Positions 1 through 9,873 of a stretch of DNA of 58,379 nt are shown piece after piece (within the stretch, counting starts at the first letter, position 1; every line of letters starts with the position of its first letter). A program made the translations under genes and the position numbers. The stretch comes from an uncultured Neomegalonema sp. (lineage in GTDB: Bacteria > Pseudomonadota > Alphaproteobacteria > Rhodobacterales > Rhodobacteraceae). The stretch covers positions 1 through 58,379 of the forward strand of contig CALKBI010000038.1 in assembly GCA_937990185.1 (NCBI GenBank), in the 5' to 3' direction. The notes under the pieces are model-generated. The model was not told where the DNA came from. It did no database searches and saw only the letters and a list, made by a program, of their open reading frames with translations.

Positions 1-75
1 ACAAACATCCCGCAGGCGGCTCAGGAAGTTCTGAAACTCATCAGGGATCGCCATACCCCTCAGGCTGCCGAGTAA
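1..75 (+). CDS. C-terminal end of an unidentified protein (5' partial)
   Basis: The first 24 codons read open in frame 1 and end at TAA (73-75). The tail resembles the C-terminal helix of alpha/beta hydrolases, where a catalytic His is often followed by NIPQ-type residues, but the diagnostic region lies outside the window. I therefore give no function. The 25 bases to the next (convergent) gene show no obvious terminator. Confidence 0.4.
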   Translation, partial: TNIPQAAQEVLKLIRDRHTPQAAE

Positions 76-100
76 ATTGCAGCGCAGTAGTTTGTGTCCC

Positions 101-1006
101 TCATTGATTACTGCGCTGTTCCCGATAGAACACAAAAATCCCCGATCCGACGATGATTGCAATGCCGATCCATGTCAGCGCATCGGGAAATTCACTGAAA
201 AATAGATAGCCCCAAAGCGTCGCGCCAATGATTTCGAGATATTGAAACGGCGCAGCGACGGATGCGTCTACCCGGCGCAAAGCGAAAATAATCAATGTAT
301 GGCAAGCAATGGCCACCAAGCCTATCGCAAGCACCTGAACGGCTTCAATTGGTACGGGAATGGCGAATGCTTCGCGCGTAGGGGCATGGATTACGACAAT
401 GACACCAAGCATAATCATCCCTGATAAGTTGGCTAACGCTTGTAGAGTCCATGGGTCAGAAGCGTTCGACAAGCGTTTGGTTAGGGTCATATACGCGGCA
501 AAACATACCGCAGCCCCCAAAGGTAACAACGCGACCACGCCCAACTCTGAAAAGCTGGGACGGATGATGAGCAATGCGCCGCTAAACCCGATTAGGACCG
601 CCAGTATTCGCCTCCATCCGATTTTATCTCCAAGAAAGACCGCCGAAAATAATGTCAGAATGAGAGGCTCAACGAAAAAGATCGCCGCGACATTCGCGAT
701 GGGCATGTATTGCAATGCTGCAAAGAAAAACGCGGTCGCACCGGCAATCCCCGCCCCACGCAGAAAATGTAGATGAAGTTTCGGCAATCTAAGCGCCGCG
801 AAGCCCTTATCACGCCGGATAACGAACGGAACTAACAGTCCACTGCTGACGACAAATCGGAGCCACGCAATCTCCACCGGAGGGATCGTATCGGACAAAT
901 GCTTCGCAATCGCATCAACGATAGGAATAACGAGCATCGCTGCCGTCATCATCGCTAGTCCGGTTGTTGTATCGTGATTTGTCGTGGTTGTTGCGCTTTG
1001 AGTCAT
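101..1006 (-). CDS. EamA/DMT-family inner-membrane transporter
   Basis: A 301-residue, very hydrophobic protein that can be read as two five-helix EamA halves, the usual layout and length of drug/metabolite transporters (RhaT/YdcZ-like). After a short polar N-terminus, TM1 begins near residue 17; the conserved EIAWLRF turn lies near residue 45 and the second half starts near residue 155. Substrate cannot be told from sequence; family members export amino acids, nucleosides or other metabolites. No strong Shine-Dalgarno is visible before the ATG at 1006, so the start is less certain than the gene. It stands alone, divergent from the DUF1491 gene across about 180 bases. Confidence 0.85.
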   Translation of the reverse strand: MTQSATTTTNHDTTTGLAMMTAAMLVIPIVDAIAKHLSDTIPPVEIAWLRFVVSSGLLVPFVIRRDKGFAALRLPKLHLHFLRGAGIAGATAFFFAALQYMPIANVAAIFFVEPLILTLFSAVFLGDKIGWRRILAVLIGFSGALLIIRPSFSELGVVALLPLGAAVCFAAYMTLTKRLSNASDPWTLQALANLSGMIMLGVIVVIHAPTREAFAIPVPIEAVQVLAIGLVAIACHTLIIFALRRVDASVAAPFQYLEIIGATLWGYLFFSEFPDALTWIGIAIIVGSGIFVFYREQRSNQ

Positions 1007-1187
1007 AGTCCGACGCTATACTCTTTTTCGGCGCGCGAGATACCGATTTCCTTCTGTATAGGCTTAGGCGATGGACACCCTCCATCCCGGCCAAAACAGA
1101 GCCGTAAGAAGATTCCGGTGGATTCTTGTGGGCAATCCAAGTCAATAGGATGACGGTTCGTGTCACACGGCGCTAATTGAGAGTATC

Positions 1188-1511
1188 ATGAGTGTAACAA
1201 CATCATTCCGCGTTTCAGCTTTTCTCCGACTATGCACAATGTCGGGTGAAGCCGCTTATATCCTGAAACGGGGTGATGAAACGGCGGGTGCTGTTTTGGT
1301 CAAGCATCTCAGGCCCGATGGAAAAGCTGTAGTCTACGCGCGGCGATACGACATAGAAGGGGAAATCGTCTGGGAACGGGCCACGGGTGACGCGGCTGTT
1401 TCGGATAAAGAAGCAGACGCCTATATTGATCGGCGCGTTAAATCAGACACCGATTTGTGGGCTGTCGAAGTCGAGAGCAAGGCAGATGCTCCGTCGCTCA
1501 CTGATCTATGA
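1188..1511 (+). CDS. DUF1491 family protein
   Basis: A 107-residue soluble protein matching the alphaproteobacterial DUF1491 family: an N-terminal region around VSAFLRLC, a middle beta region (AGAVLVKHLRPDGKAVVY) and a C-terminal acidic WAVEVES stretch. The family has no established function to my knowledge and is often a small stand-alone gene. GAGAG lies a few bases before the ATG. Its last 14 bases overlap the end of a convergent small secreted-protein gene. Confidence 0.75.
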   Translation: MSVTTSFRVSAFLRLCTMSGEAAYILKRGDETAGAVLVKHLRPDGKAVVYARRYDIEGEIVWERATGDAAVSDKEADAYIDRRVKSDTDLWAVEVESKADAPSLTDL

Positions 1512-1794
1512 GCGATGCCCGTACTGGTTCGGAGATGTAAAAGTCGCGCCCTGATGCCGGAATAAATCGCTTTTTTACGCCTTTCGGTAGGCATAATGGA
1601 TCGGCGATAAAGGCTCTTACGAAAACCCCATCATCATATTCGATAGATGCCACGCACCCGGTGGGAGTATGAACCGCGGAAATTGTTTCACGCTTCAATT
1701 CTACCCGAATGTCATGAGGTTTCGCATAAACGCTGCTTACAGATACAATCAGTAAGCCAGTCAAAATCCCCAGATATCTGTCCCATAACGCCAT
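1498..1794 (-). CDS. Small secreted hypothetical protein
   Basis: A 98-residue protein with an N-terminal signal peptide (hydrophobic GILTGLLIVSVSSVYA, likely cleavage after AYAK-like residues) and a mature part with two cysteines (ASIEYDD and DPLCLP regions), which could form a periplasmic disulfide. A longer reading frame begins at 1860, but the ATG at 1794 has an excellent AGAAGGAG ribosome binding site seven bases upstream, so I chose it. I do not recognise the family. The gene ends 14 bases inside the convergent DUF1491 gene. Confidence 0.6.
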   Translation of the reverse strand: MALWDRYLGILTGLLIVSVSSVYAKPHDIRVELKRETISAVHTPTGCVASIEYDDGVFVRAFIADPLCLPKGVKKRFIPASGRDFYISEPVRASLIDQ

Positions 1795-2021
1795 TTGCCA
1801 ACTCCTTCTCGCCCCACGCGAGCTGGCATCCCATCCCAAGTCATCTGGCGCAGATTGCACTGCTGCCTGATAAGAAAAAATTAAATGGATCTCGTAAAAA
1901 TTGAAGTGATAAGCGTCATATATTGTGTAAATTGTACAAAATTGACCAAATTATCACACATGATCCGTGTCTGACGTTGTTTTCAATAGACTTGCTGCGC
2001 GTCTCTTTCTAAGTCCTGAGC

Positions 2022-4277
2022 ATGAGTGAAGAGACCCCTCCCGATGAAGCCACAGACGACCTTCGCGTCGTAGATGAAACGTTGAGCCGTGCGCTTGGTG
2101 GGCGCTATCTCACCTATGCGCTTTCGACCATTATGCATCGGGCTTTGCCGGATGTACGTGATGGGCTTAAGCCCGTTCACCGCCGGATTCTGTACGCCAT
2201 GCGTCAGATGCGCCTCAATCCGGAAGGCGGTTTCAAAAAGTCGGCTAAAGTTGTCGGCGAGGTCATGGGCAGTTTTCATCCCCATGGCGATCAGTCGATT
2301 TATGATGCTATGGTCCGCCTCGCTCAAGACTTTGCCAGCAGATATCCTCTGGTCGATGGTCAAGGCAATTTCGGGAATGTCGATGGCGATAATCCTGCCG
2401 CGATGCGCTATACAGAAAGCCGCCTTACTCCCGTAGCATTGACATTGCTCGAGGGGTTAAGTGACGACGCAGTTGATTTTAGCCCAAACTATGATGGCGA
2501 AGAAGTCGAGCCGGATGTTCTGCCCGCCGCTTTTCCAAACCTGCTAGCGAACGGCGCGACCGGCATTGCCGTGGGGATGGCGACCTCTATTCCGCCGCAT
2601 AATGTTGATGAATTGTGCCAAGCTTTGTTGCACTTGCTCAAAACGCCAAACGCTAGAATAGAAAAACTTGTCGATTTAGTCCCCGGCCCTGATTTTCCGA
2701 CGGGCGGTGTTATCGTCGAACCTCGCGCTAACATTATTGATGCTTACAAGACCGGGCGGGGCGGTTTCCGCTTGCGGTCAAAATGGCATAAAGAAGACCT
2801 TGGGCGCGGCAAATACCAGATTGTCGTCACAGAGATCCCGCACGCTGTTCAGAAAAGCCGCCTTGTTGAGCGTATTGCTGTACTCGTCACCGAGAGAAAA
2901 GTTCCGATCCTCGGCGATGTGAATGATGAGAGCGCGGAAGACGTGCGGCTCGTTCTTGAACCCCGGTCGGGCAATGTTGATCCCGACGTGTTGATGGAAA
3001 CGCTATTCAAGCAAACGGATTTAGAAGTTCGTGTCCCGCTCAACCTCAATGTCCTTGACGCAACCCGCACACCGCGTGTGATGTCATTGCCAGAGGCGTT
3101 ACAAGCCTTCCTCGACCATCGCCGCGATGTCCTTATCCGCCGCTCTAAACACCGTATTGGCAAAATCGATGCGCGCGTTGAAGTGCTCGACGGCTATATC
3201 ATCGCGTTCCTGAACCTTGATCGCATCATCGAGATCATCCGCGAAGAGGATGAGCCAAAGCCGATTATGATGGCGGAATTTAACCTGAGCGATGTTCAGG
3301 CCGAAGCCATTCTCAATATGCGCTTGCGCTCGCTGCGGAAGCTGGAAGAAATGCAGCTCCGCGATGAACGTAAAAAGCTCGTGAAAGAGCGAGGCGAGTT
3401 GGATGGCATTCTCAAAGATGAGAGTAAGCAATCCGCAAAAATTAGCGATGAACTCAAAGATATCCGCAAACGGTTTGGCGTTAAATCAGAAGGCGGGGCG
3501 CGTCGGACCCAATTTGCAGATGCGCCAAAAATAGAAGCAGCCACGATGGAGGCGATGATCGACAAAGAGCCGATCACCGTTATCTGCTCCGAAAAAGGCT
3601 GGATACGTGCGATGAAAGGCCATGCGGCGCTTGATTCTGAGGTGAAGTATAAGGATGGCGACGGCCCGCGCTTTATGTTCCACGCACACACGACAGATAA
3701 GCTGCTTGTTTTTGCAAGCAATGGACGGATCTATACGTTAAGCGCCGATAAACTGCCCGGTGGCCGGTCAATGGGAGAGCCGTTGCGGTTGCTGGTTGAT
3801 CTGCCAAACGAAGAGAATACCGTCGATCTCTTCGCACATACTCCTGGAGCAAAACGTATTGTTGCCTCTGCTGATGGGCGCGGGTTCGTGATTGCGGAAG
3901 CAGACGCCGTTGCGCAAACGCGCACAGGCAAACAGGTTCTCAATACTGATCCACTATCCAAGGCCGCGTTCTGTGTGCCTATTGGTACAGAAGACGATAC
4001 CGTTGCCGTTGTGGGCGATAATCGAAAGATGCTTTTATTCCCGATTGACGATTTGCCAGAAATGGGAAGAGGGAAGGGCGTCTTACTTCAGCGATATAAA
4101 GATGGCGGTATGTCTGACATTCGAACGTTGAAGTTTGAGGACGGACTCAGTTGGCAGATGGGCGGTGGAAAAACCCGAACAGTCCCAGAGGCCGAACTCA
4201 CCGACTACCAGGGTAAACGTGCCTCTGCTGGACGAATGGCTCCGCGCGGGTTCCCGAGAGACAATAAATTCAGCTAG
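2022..4277 (+). CDS. parC: DNA topoisomerase IV subunit A
   Basis: ParC cleaves and religates DNA to decatenate daughter chromosomes with ParE. The 751-residue protein has the winged-helix/tower breakage-reunion domain (residues about 20-480) with the active-site Tyr130 in [10 protein letters not shown], then a short C-terminal beta-pinwheel region with several degenerate blades, as in ParC rather than GyrA (the GyrA box is absent). In the quinolone-determining helix the sequence is PHGDQSIYD, so Gln91 sits where E. coli ParC has Ser80, and Asp95 where it has Glu84. The gene is monocistronic; parE is not in the window. The ribosome binding site is weak. Confidence 0.95.
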   Translation: MSEETPPDEATDDLRVVDETLSRALGGRYLTYALSTIMHRALPDVRDGLKPVHRRILYAMRQMRLNPEGGFKKSAKVVGEVMGSFHPHGDQSIYDAMVRLAQDFASRYPLVDGQGNFGNVDGDNPAAMRYTESRLTPVALTLLEGLSDDAVDFSPNYDGEEVEPDVLPAAFPNLLANGATGIAVGMATSIPPHNVDELCQALLHLLKTPNARIEKLVDLVPGPDFPTGGVIVEPRANIIDAYKTGRGGFRLRSKWHKEDLGRGKYQIVVTEIPHAVQKSRLVERIAVLVTERKVPILGDVNDESAEDVRLVLEPRSGNVDPDVLMETLFKQTDLEVRVPLNLNVLDATRTPRVMSLPEALQAFLDHRRDVLIRRSKHRIGKIDARVEVLDGYIIAFLNLDRIIEIIREEDEPKPIMMAEFNLSDVQAEAILNMRLRSLRKLEEMQLRDERKKLVKERGELDGILKDESKQSAKISDELKDIRKRFGVKSEGGARRTQFADAPKIEAATMEAMIDKEPITVICSEKGWIRAMKGHAALDSEVKYKDGDGPRFMFHAHTTDKLLVFASNGRIYTLSADKLPGGRSMGEPLRLLVDLPNEENTVDLFAHTPGAKRIVASADGRGFVIAEADAVAQTRTGKQVLNTDPLSKAAFCVPIGTEDDTVAVVGDNRKMLLFPIDDLPEMGRGKGVLLQRYKDGGMSDIRTLKFEDGLSWQMGGGKTRTVPEAELTDYQGKRASAGRMAPRGFPRDNKFS

Positions 4278-4306
4278 TCAGTCGTCTAAATTGACCTGCA
4301 AGCCAG

Positions 4307-4337
4307 ACCGAAAGGCAAGTAGTTCCTGTCTTTCGGT
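4307..4337. terminator. Hairpin between convergent parC and TPR gene
   Basis: Left arm ACCGAAAGGCA (4307-4317) pairs with right arm TGTCTTTCGGT (4327-4337): 11 pairs with one G-U and a nine-base loop. It lies in the 90-base gap between two convergent stop codons, where a bidirectional terminator is expected. There is no U run, so Rho-independent activity is uncertain. Confidence 0.5.
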
Positions 4338-4367
4338 GCTGAGCTAAATCACTTTGTGTCAGCGTCG

Positions 4368-6341
4368 TTAAAACCAGCTGCTGACGACATCACCGATACC
4401 GCTCAGAACACTACCGGACTCAATACGGCAATACCCTCTGGCTTTTTCTGCTTCCCAGTTTGATGGATTTGCCACGAGCAAAACGTCGAAATCGGCGACG
4501 GCTTCATCGCAGCGACCAAGTGCCCGCCGCGCCAATCCACGTTTCAGCATCAGGTCTTCGTCATTGCGAAAGACTCTAAGAGCATCCGTAAAGTCCGCTT
4601 CGGCCAAATCATAGCGTCCAAGGGCATAGTTGGCTTCACCACGTTTTGCGAGGGTGGCGGGTGCGCCGCGGGTTAGTGCGACGCTGTTCTCGTAGGCATA
4701 TCTTGCTTCTTCTGAACGTCCGGCTGCCATGTACGCATCACCTTTGGCAATGGCGATCTGGTCTAGTTTTGCTTCGCTGTTTTTAGCCTGTTCTAAAGCG
4801 GCAAGTGCTTCTTCAGATTGGCCAAGCATTGTGAGCGCCCGTGCTCTCAATAAAAACCCCCGCGCCCGATGTGTGCGACTGCTTCGGAGAATATCGGTCA
4901 TTTCTAATGCGGATTGAGCATTACCCACTGCCAGTTCTGCTTGTGTCGCCCGAACGGTGGCCTTCAAATTCGTCGGATCAAGCTCTAAAGCTTTTCGCGT
5001 ATCGCTTCTTGCGAGGTCTGGACGCCCGAGTGCCAGAAAAGCACTCGCCCTTTGGACACGGGCTTCGCTATCGCCCGGACGTGCTTTAACGGCTGCATTA
5101 AAGAAAGCCAGAGCTTCACGGTCTTCGCCTCTAGCCAGCTTTACCCGTCCGATTGCGCCTCGGATCATTGGGTCGGCAGGGGCGCGGACGGCCGCTCGGG
5201 AAAGGTTGTCGATCCCAGTTTCGGTTTCGCCCAAAGCGAGCAACGCAACCGCCCTGTTGTAGAGCAGGTCCGGATCATTAGGCCGCTGTTTCAGTGCTTC
5301 GCGGAAAAACGCTTCTGCCGTTTGCGCATCACCCATTGCTAAACGCGCGCGCCCTTTTTGAAACAGCAAAGCAACGCTAGCCTCAGGCCAAGATCCAATC
5401 GCTTCCAAGTGTCTGTTGGCTTCACGCGGTCTATCGGCGTCTATCAACGTCGCGGCAAGATGGTAACGAACTGTCCGTTGGTCGCTTGTTGTTTTGAGAA
5501 GTCTTTGAAAATCCGCAACAGCTGCACCATTATCGCCAGCCTCTCGTAAAGCAGATGCGCGTGCGGCCAGAAGTTTAGCGTCAGGCTCAATGTAGAGCAG
5601 GGCTTCGTCGTAATCCTTCAGTGCTCCATTGATGTTACCGCGCATACGGCGCACATCGCCCCGTTTCCTGTATGCACTTCCGTCGTGGCGGCGTTCAGCA
5701 ATCGCTGTATCAAAGGCTATTTCTGCTTCGGCCAATTCTCCGAGTGCTGCATGTGCGTCCCCGATAGCTCGCGAAGCTTTTGCACCGCCCCCGATTGCCC
5801 GTGCTATTCTGAATTCCTGCAAGGCGCGATCATAACCGCCGAGTGCATAGAGCGCTTCGCCTCGCATGAAAGCAAGGCGTCTATCGAACCGTTGATCTAG
5901 ATTTTCATATCCCGCACGACCTTTCAGCGCATCGGCGGTTTCTCTGGCGCGATCAATCTTCGCGAGAGCGCGCTCTGGTCGTTTGTCCAAAAGGTATATA
6001 GCAGCATGTTCGAGTAAAAACTTTGGCCTTGCCGGGCTAATCAGCTGGATTAATTTTAGTGCCGAGCGGGTTTCGCCGATGTTAGCAAGCGCGCGGGCTT
6101 TTCCGCTTATAGCGTCAAGGTCTTTAGGGTCAGCTTCTAGTGCAGCCTCAAAAGTTTCGAGAGCAGACTCGTAGCGTCCAGAAGCAAGGGCCGCCCAACC
6201 GGATTGTGTAAGGAGATAGCCATCCTGCGGTAATGCTGCTGTCTGAGTATGGCCACTAGAGCTAAAGGTGACTGCAAAACTTGTCACGCAAAAAGCAATA
6301 ATAGTTGTTTTTTTCAATGTACTTAGCGCAATTCTTTGCAT
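4368..6341 (-). CDS. Large periplasmic tetratricopeptide-repeat protein
   Basis: A 657-residue protein with a cleavable signal peptide (hydrophobic TTIIAFCVTSFAVTF, residues 11-25) followed by about 15 consecutive TPR-like helical pairs. The repeats show the family signature of Ala8, Gly/Ala20, Tyr and Ala27, for example in blocks starting SGWAALASGRYESALETFEAA (first 20 residues of it fit the TPR pattern). A scaffold role for protein-protein contacts in the periplasm follows from the fold; the partner is unknown. GAGG lies ten bases before the ATG. It is transcribed alone, convergent with parC. Confidence 0.8.
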   Translation of the reverse strand: MQRIALSTLKKTTIIAFCVTSFAVTFSSSGHTQTAALPQDGYLLTQSGWAALASGRYESALETFEAALEADPKDLDAISGKARALANIGETRSALKLIQLISPARPKFLLEHAAIYLLDKRPERALAKIDRARETADALKGRAGYENLDQRFDRRLAFMRGEALYALGGYDRALQEFRIARAIGGGAKASRAIGDAHAALGELAEAEIAFDTAIAERRHDGSAYRKRGDVRRMRGNINGALKDYDEALLYIEPDAKLLAARASALREAGDNGAAVADFQRLLKTTSDQRTVRYHLAATLIDADRPREANRHLEAIGSWPEASVALLFQKGRARLAMGDAQTAEAFFREALKQRPNDPDLLYNRAVALLALGETETGIDNLSRAAVRAPADPMIRGAIGRVKLARGEDREALAFFNAAVKARPGDSEARVQRASAFLALGRPDLARSDTRKALELDPTNLKATVRATQAELAVGNAQSALEMTDILRSSRTHRARGFLLRARALTMLGQSEEALAALEQAKNSEAKLDQIAIAKGDAYMAAGRSEEARYAYENSVALTRGAPATLAKRGEANYALGRYDLAEADFTDALRVFRNDEDLMLKRGLARRALGRCDEAVADFDVLLVANPSNWEAEKARGYCRIESGSVLSGIGDVVSSWF

Positions 6342-6441
6342 TGCTTGACCACCTCATCCGCTAACCCCTTGTATAGCACTAGGCATTAGCAGATCAATGG
6401 TCACAGTAAAGAATAGCTAAAAAAGGTTGCCGGCTTTGCTT

Positions 6442-6777
6442 TTATTCCACCAAAGATGGAGCAGGACAGTACTTTTCCCCCCATGTTTGAAATGCTGATA
6501 GTGGTGCTCGCAATTCTTTTGCACGGTCAGTTGGGACATATTCGCAGCGGCGAGACCCGGATGAGATCGGTTTTCTAATTAAAAGCCCCTGATCGACTAG
6601 ACGGCGCAGTCTATCGGAAAGAATATTGCGTGCGACGCCCATTTTCTCTTGCATTAATTCAAATCGCGTTACGCCGTTCAAAGTTGCCCATAGTGTCAGC
6701 AACATCCAACCATCCCCGATTTCGCCCATAGTGCGAGCTAAAGGGCATTCTCTTTCTTTTAAATCACTGCGTATCAT
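6442..6777 (-). CDS. HxlR-family winged-helix transcriptional regulator
   Basis: A 111-residue HxlR/DUF24 regulator. The typical N-terminal Cys is present in ERECPLARTM, followed by the GDGWMLLTLW helix, the recognition helix VARNILSDRLRRLVDQGLL and a wing ending in RRCEYVPT. HxlR proteins are small dimers that often sense oxidants, aldehydes or quinones. The reading frame extends back to 6903, but the ATG at 6777 has GGAG eight bases upstream and fits family length. It is divergent from the terC gene across about 200 bases, so it may control terC; this is inference. Confidence 0.8.
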   Translation of the reverse strand: MIRSDLKERECPLARTMGEIGDGWMLLTLWATLNGVTRFELMQEKMGVARNILSDRLRRLVDQGLLIRKPISSGSRRCEYVPTDRAKELRAPLSAFQTWGEKYCPAPSLVE

Positions 6778-6925
6778 GGCTAGAACTCCAAAAGTTTTAC
6801 CAATCGATAAAGATGATATGATGCTCTTGCTGCCATTTGCAATCTGCGAAGTTGTCACAGGCAATCTTTTGAGGTGTCGCGCCTCTCTTGCGTGTCTCAT
6901 CATGCTGTGGTTTTACACTCCGTAA

Positions 6926-6949
6926 CGCGCCCAGCCGTGCAAAGGCGCG
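6926..6949 (+). promoter_or_regulatory. Leader hairpin upstream of terC
   Basis: CGCGCC (6926-6931) and GGCGCG (6944-6949) form a perfect six-pair GC stem with a 12-base loop, 27 bases before the terC start. It could be a leader structure or part of the divergent control region. I could not fit it to the yybP-ykoY manganese riboswitch that precedes many terC genes. Confidence 0.3.
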
Positions 6950-6976
6950 AACATTTGAATTTGAAGGTAGAATGAT

Positions 6977-7855
6977 ATGGATGTCTTGTTTTCAATCGAA
7001 GCGTTGGGGACGCTCGCATCACTGATCTTTTTGCAGGCCGTTCTAGGCTTCGATAATCTGCTCTATATCTCGATTGAATCGAAACGAGCACCGGCTGAGA
7101 AACAAGCAATGGTGCGTAAAGCAGGGATCGCAATCGCGGTCGTTCTGCGTTTGGTGCTACTATTTGTGATCATGCAGATATTGGCCAGCGTGGTTGAGCC
7201 TCTCTTCAAATTGGATAATTTCGCCATTGCAGGTGAGTTTAATCTCAAGGCACTGATTTTTCTCTTCGGCGGCGGCTTCATAATGTACACGGCGGTTAAG
7301 GAGATTAATCACCTCCTTTCCATAGATGACCTTCATCACGAAGCGGGAGGCAGTCAAAAATCGACTTTTACCGTTATCGCGTTGATCGTCTTTATGAATT
7401 TGATCTTTAGTTTTGACTCGATCTTGTCGATGCTGCCTCTTACCGGACAGTTCGCCAGTGACGCCTTCGTCTCTCCTCAGTTTATCCTGCTCGCGATTGC
7501 TGTAGTGGTCAGCGGCGTCATGATGATTGTCTTGGCGGATCGCGTCGCGTCATTCATAGAAAAGAACCGAATGTTCGAGGTTCTTGGCCTGTTTATCCTC
7601 TTGATCGTCGGCATCATGCTACTGTCTGAAGGCGGTCATATCGCGCATATGTCTCTGTTTGGGTACGAGATTGAAGCGATGGCTAAATCGACATTCTATT
7701 TCTCGGTCGCGGTACTCTTTATCGTCGATATCGTACAGACGCGCTTCCAGCGGAAACTTGAGGCCAAGAAAAAGGCTGAGATCGCTGATCCGGCCACGAA
7801 TGCGGCTTCTACGCAAGAGGCGTATGCAAAAGTAGGAGGCGTCCCACATGCTTGA
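6977..7855 (+). CDS. TerC-family integral membrane protein
   Basis: A 292-residue inner-membrane protein with about seven to eight TM segments. It carries the paired TerC signatures with acidic residues inside membrane helices: LGFDNLLYI near residue 24 and FSFDSILSM near residue 143. TerC/YoaE/Alx-type proteins are linked to metal (manganese, calcium) export and metal loading of exported proteins; tellurite resistance is the historical name. The last eight bases overlap the start of gatB, whose ribosome binding site lies inside this gene, so the two are translationally coupled. The C-terminal 30 residues are polar and cytoplasmic. Confidence 0.9.
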   Translation: MDVLFSIEALGTLASLIFLQAVLGFDNLLYISIESKRAPAEKQAMVRKAGIAIAVVLRLVLLFVIMQILASVVEPLFKLDNFAIAGEFNLKALIFLFGGGFIMYTAVKEINHLLSIDDLHHEAGGSQKSTFTVIALIVFMNLIFSFDSILSMLPLTGQFASDAFVSPQFILLAIAVVVSGVMMIVLADRVASFIEKNRMFEVLGLFILLIVGIMLLSEGGHIAHMSLFGYEIEAMAKSTFYFSVAVLFIVDIVQTRFQRKLEAKKKAEIADPATNAASTQEAYAKVGGVPHA

Positions 7856-9362
7856 TCTGACGTTTTCCGAGCCAGCCCCCAAAGTAATGCAAGGCGCGAC
7901 TGGCCCTTGGGAGTTGGTCATCGGTATGGAAGTCCACGCGCAGGTTTCTTCCACAGCCAAGCTGTTCTCAGGTGGATCGACGGATTTCGGGTCTGAGCCG
8001 AACAGTAACGTGGCGCTAGTCGATGCGGCAATGCCGGGAATGCTTCCGGTGATCAACGAGTTCTGCGTTGAACAAGCAGTTCGCACTGGCTTGGGTTTGA
8101 AAGCGGAAATCAACTTGCGTTCAGTCTTTGACCGCAAGAACTATTTCTACCCTGACCTCCCGCAAGGCTATCAGATTAGCCAATTTAAATACCCCATCGT
8201 GGGCGAGGGCGAAGTGTTGGTCGATATGGAGCCGGGCGTTGCCCGCACCGTGCGCGTCGAACGCATTCACCTTGAGCAAGATGCTGGCAAGTCGATCCAT
8301 GACATGGACCCGACTATGTCGTTCGTAGACTTGAACCGCACCGGCGTTGCCCTGATGGAAATTGTCTCTCGCCCTGATATTCGTGGCCCGGAAGAGGCCG
8401 CAGAGTATTTGCGAAAACTTCGCCAACTTCTTCGCTATCTCGGAACATGTGACGGGAATATGCAAGAGGGGTCCATGCGCGCTGACGTGAACGTCTCCGT
8501 TTGTCGCCCCGGCGATTACGAAGCCTTCCGCGAGGGCGGCGATGATTTCTCCAAACTCGGTACACGCTGTGAGTTGAAGAACATGAACTCCATGCGCTTC
8601 ATCCAGCAGGCCATTAATTTCGAGGCGCGCCGTCAGATCGATATTCTGGAAGACGGTGGCAGCATTGATCAGGAGACCCGCCTTTACGATCCAAACAAAG
8701 GCGAGACCCGTTCCATGCGATCAAAAGAAGAGGCGCATGATTACCGTTACTTCCCTGACCCTGATTTGCTGCCTCTCGAAATAGAGCAGGCTTGGGTCGA
8801 TGACATCGCGGCAACCCTGCCTGAGCTGCCTGACGAAAAACGCGCACGGTTTATGTCGGATTATGGCGTCACCGAATACGACGCGAGCGTTTTGGCAGCA
8901 GACCGTGCAGATGCGGATTTCTTTGAACAGGTCGCAAAGGGGCGCGACGGTAAAGCGTCTGCGAACTGGGTTGTGAACGAGTTGTTCGGGCGCTTGAACA
9001 AAGAGGGCCTTGGCGTCGAGACATCTCCCGTATCGGCGGAACAGCTTGGCGGGATCATTGACCTGATCGGCAAAGGCGACATCTCCGGTAAAATCGCGAA
9101 AGAACTTTTCGAGATTGTCTGGACTGAAGGCGGCAACCCTGCGGAAATCGTCGAAGCTCGTGATATGAAGCAAGTCACAGACACAGGCGCGATTGAAGCG
9201 GCGGTGGATGAGATCATCGCGGCGAACCCGGAAAAAGTCGCACAGGCTCAGGCAAAACCCTCGATGGCAGGCTGGTTCGTCGGACAGGTCATGAAAGCCA
9301 CCGGCGGCAAAGCCAACCCACAAGCCGTGCAACAACTGGTGAAACAAAAGCTAGGCGTTTAG
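7848..9362 (+). CDS. gatB: Aspartyl/glutamyl-tRNA(Asn/Gln) amidotransferase subunit B
   Basis: GatB (504 residues, normal length 475-500) phosphorylates and amidates Glu-tRNA(Gln)/Asp-tRNA(Asn) in the GatCAB complex. Visible hallmarks are [13 protein letters not shown] at the N-terminus, the [19 protein letters not shown] segment, [20 protein letters not shown] and [18 protein letters not shown], followed by the C-terminal helical and YqeY-like tail. An extra 20-residue N-terminus precedes the catalytic domain. GGAGG for this ATG lies inside terC, eight to ten bases upstream. gatC and gatA are not adjacent, which is common in alphaproteobacteria. Confidence 0.95.
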   Translation: MLDLTFSEPAPKVMQGATGPWELVIGMEVHAQVSSTAKLFSGGSTDFGSEPNSNVALVDAAMPGMLPVINEFCVEQAVRTGLGLKAEINLRSVFDRKNYFYPDLPQGYQISQFKYPIVGEGEVLVDMEPGVARTVRVERIHLEQDAGKSIHDMDPTMSFVDLNRTGVALMEIVSRPDIRGPEEAAEYLRKLRQLLRYLGTCDGNMQEGSMRADVNVSVCRPGDYEAFREGGDDFSKLGTRCELKNMNSMRFIQQAINFEARRQIDILEDGGSIDQETRLYDPNKGETRSMRSKEEAHDYRYFPDPDLLPLEIEQAWVDDIAATLPELPDEKRARFMSDYGVTEYDASVLAADRADADFFEQVAKGRDGKASANWVVNELFGRLNKEGLGVETSPVSAEQLGGIIDLIGKGDISGKIAKELFEIVWTEGGNPAEIVEARDMKQVTDTGAIEAAVDEIIAANPEKVAQAQAKPSMAGWFVGQVMKATGGKANPQAVQQLVKQKLGV

Positions 9363-9380
9363 CCAAAGAACGACTCCCGT

Positions 9381-9398
9381 CCCGCACGAAGATGCGGG
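9381..9398. terminator. Possible terminator hairpin between gatB and speD
   Basis: CCCGCA (9381-9386) and TGCGGG (9393-9398) form a six-pair GC stem with a six-base loop in the 109-base gap between convergent gatB and speD. There is no following U run, so this is tentative. Confidence 0.35.
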
Positions 9399-9471
9399 GC
9401 CTCGCGCCGAGAAGTCTGTAAGTTTATCCGAGATCCTGTACTTTCGTCCGAGATGGTGGCTCGCCGCACTT

Positions 9472-9873
9472 TCAAATAACACCTTCACCGCGCAGGACTT
9501 CTTTCACCTGCACGTCCTTCGCATAAAATGCGCGGTGGAGGACATCGACGGCTTTCCAAGGGTCGGCATTGCCACATAAAAATATATCAAAAGCGCCATA
9601 CTCCGCTTCGGGCCAAGTATGTACGCTGATATGGCTCTCGGCTAACAAGGCCACGCCGCTGACCCCTTGAGGCGAGAATCGGTGTAGATGGATGTGCAGC
9701 AGCGTCGCTTCACACGCGCGGATGCAATCGCGAAACGCTTGTTCAATGGTGGTAATATCGTCAAGGCCCTTACCGCCAATCACCTCGATCAAAAGATGCG
9801 TTCCGGCAAAAACTTTACCATCGCGCGTGCCAATATACTCGGCACGGTTTTCATCAGGCGAGCGATCCGTCAT
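9472..9873 (-). CDS. speD: S-adenosylmethionine decarboxylase proenzyme (prokaryotic class 1B)
   Basis: This pyruvoyl enzyme makes decarboxylated SAM, the aminopropyl donor for spermidine. The 133-residue proenzyme matches the SpeH/Thermotoga type. The self-cleavage site is Glu79-Ser80 in LLAESHISVHTWPE, with processing His85 in the same block and the catalytic Cys100 in FDIFLCG. A spermidine synthase gene (speE), often adjacent, is not seen here, so its partner must lie elsewhere. The gene is convergent with gatB and stands alone. Confidence 0.93.
   Translation of the reverse strand: MTDRSPDENRAEYIGTRDGKVFAGTHLLIEVIGGKGLDDITTIEQAFRDCIRACEATLLHIHLHRFSPQGVSGVALLAESHISVHTWPEAEYGAFDIFLCGNADPWKAVDVLHRAFYAKDVQVKEVLRGEGVI

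Noticed and set aside
1932..1939. Palindrome TTGTACAA in the parC upstream region
   Set aside because: Eight symmetric bases in an AT-rich stretch occur often by chance, and nothing else supports an operator.
6778..6976. Possible yybP-ykoY manganese riboswitch before terC
   Set aside because: Only a simple GC stem is visible; I could not find the conserved junction sequences of that riboswitch.
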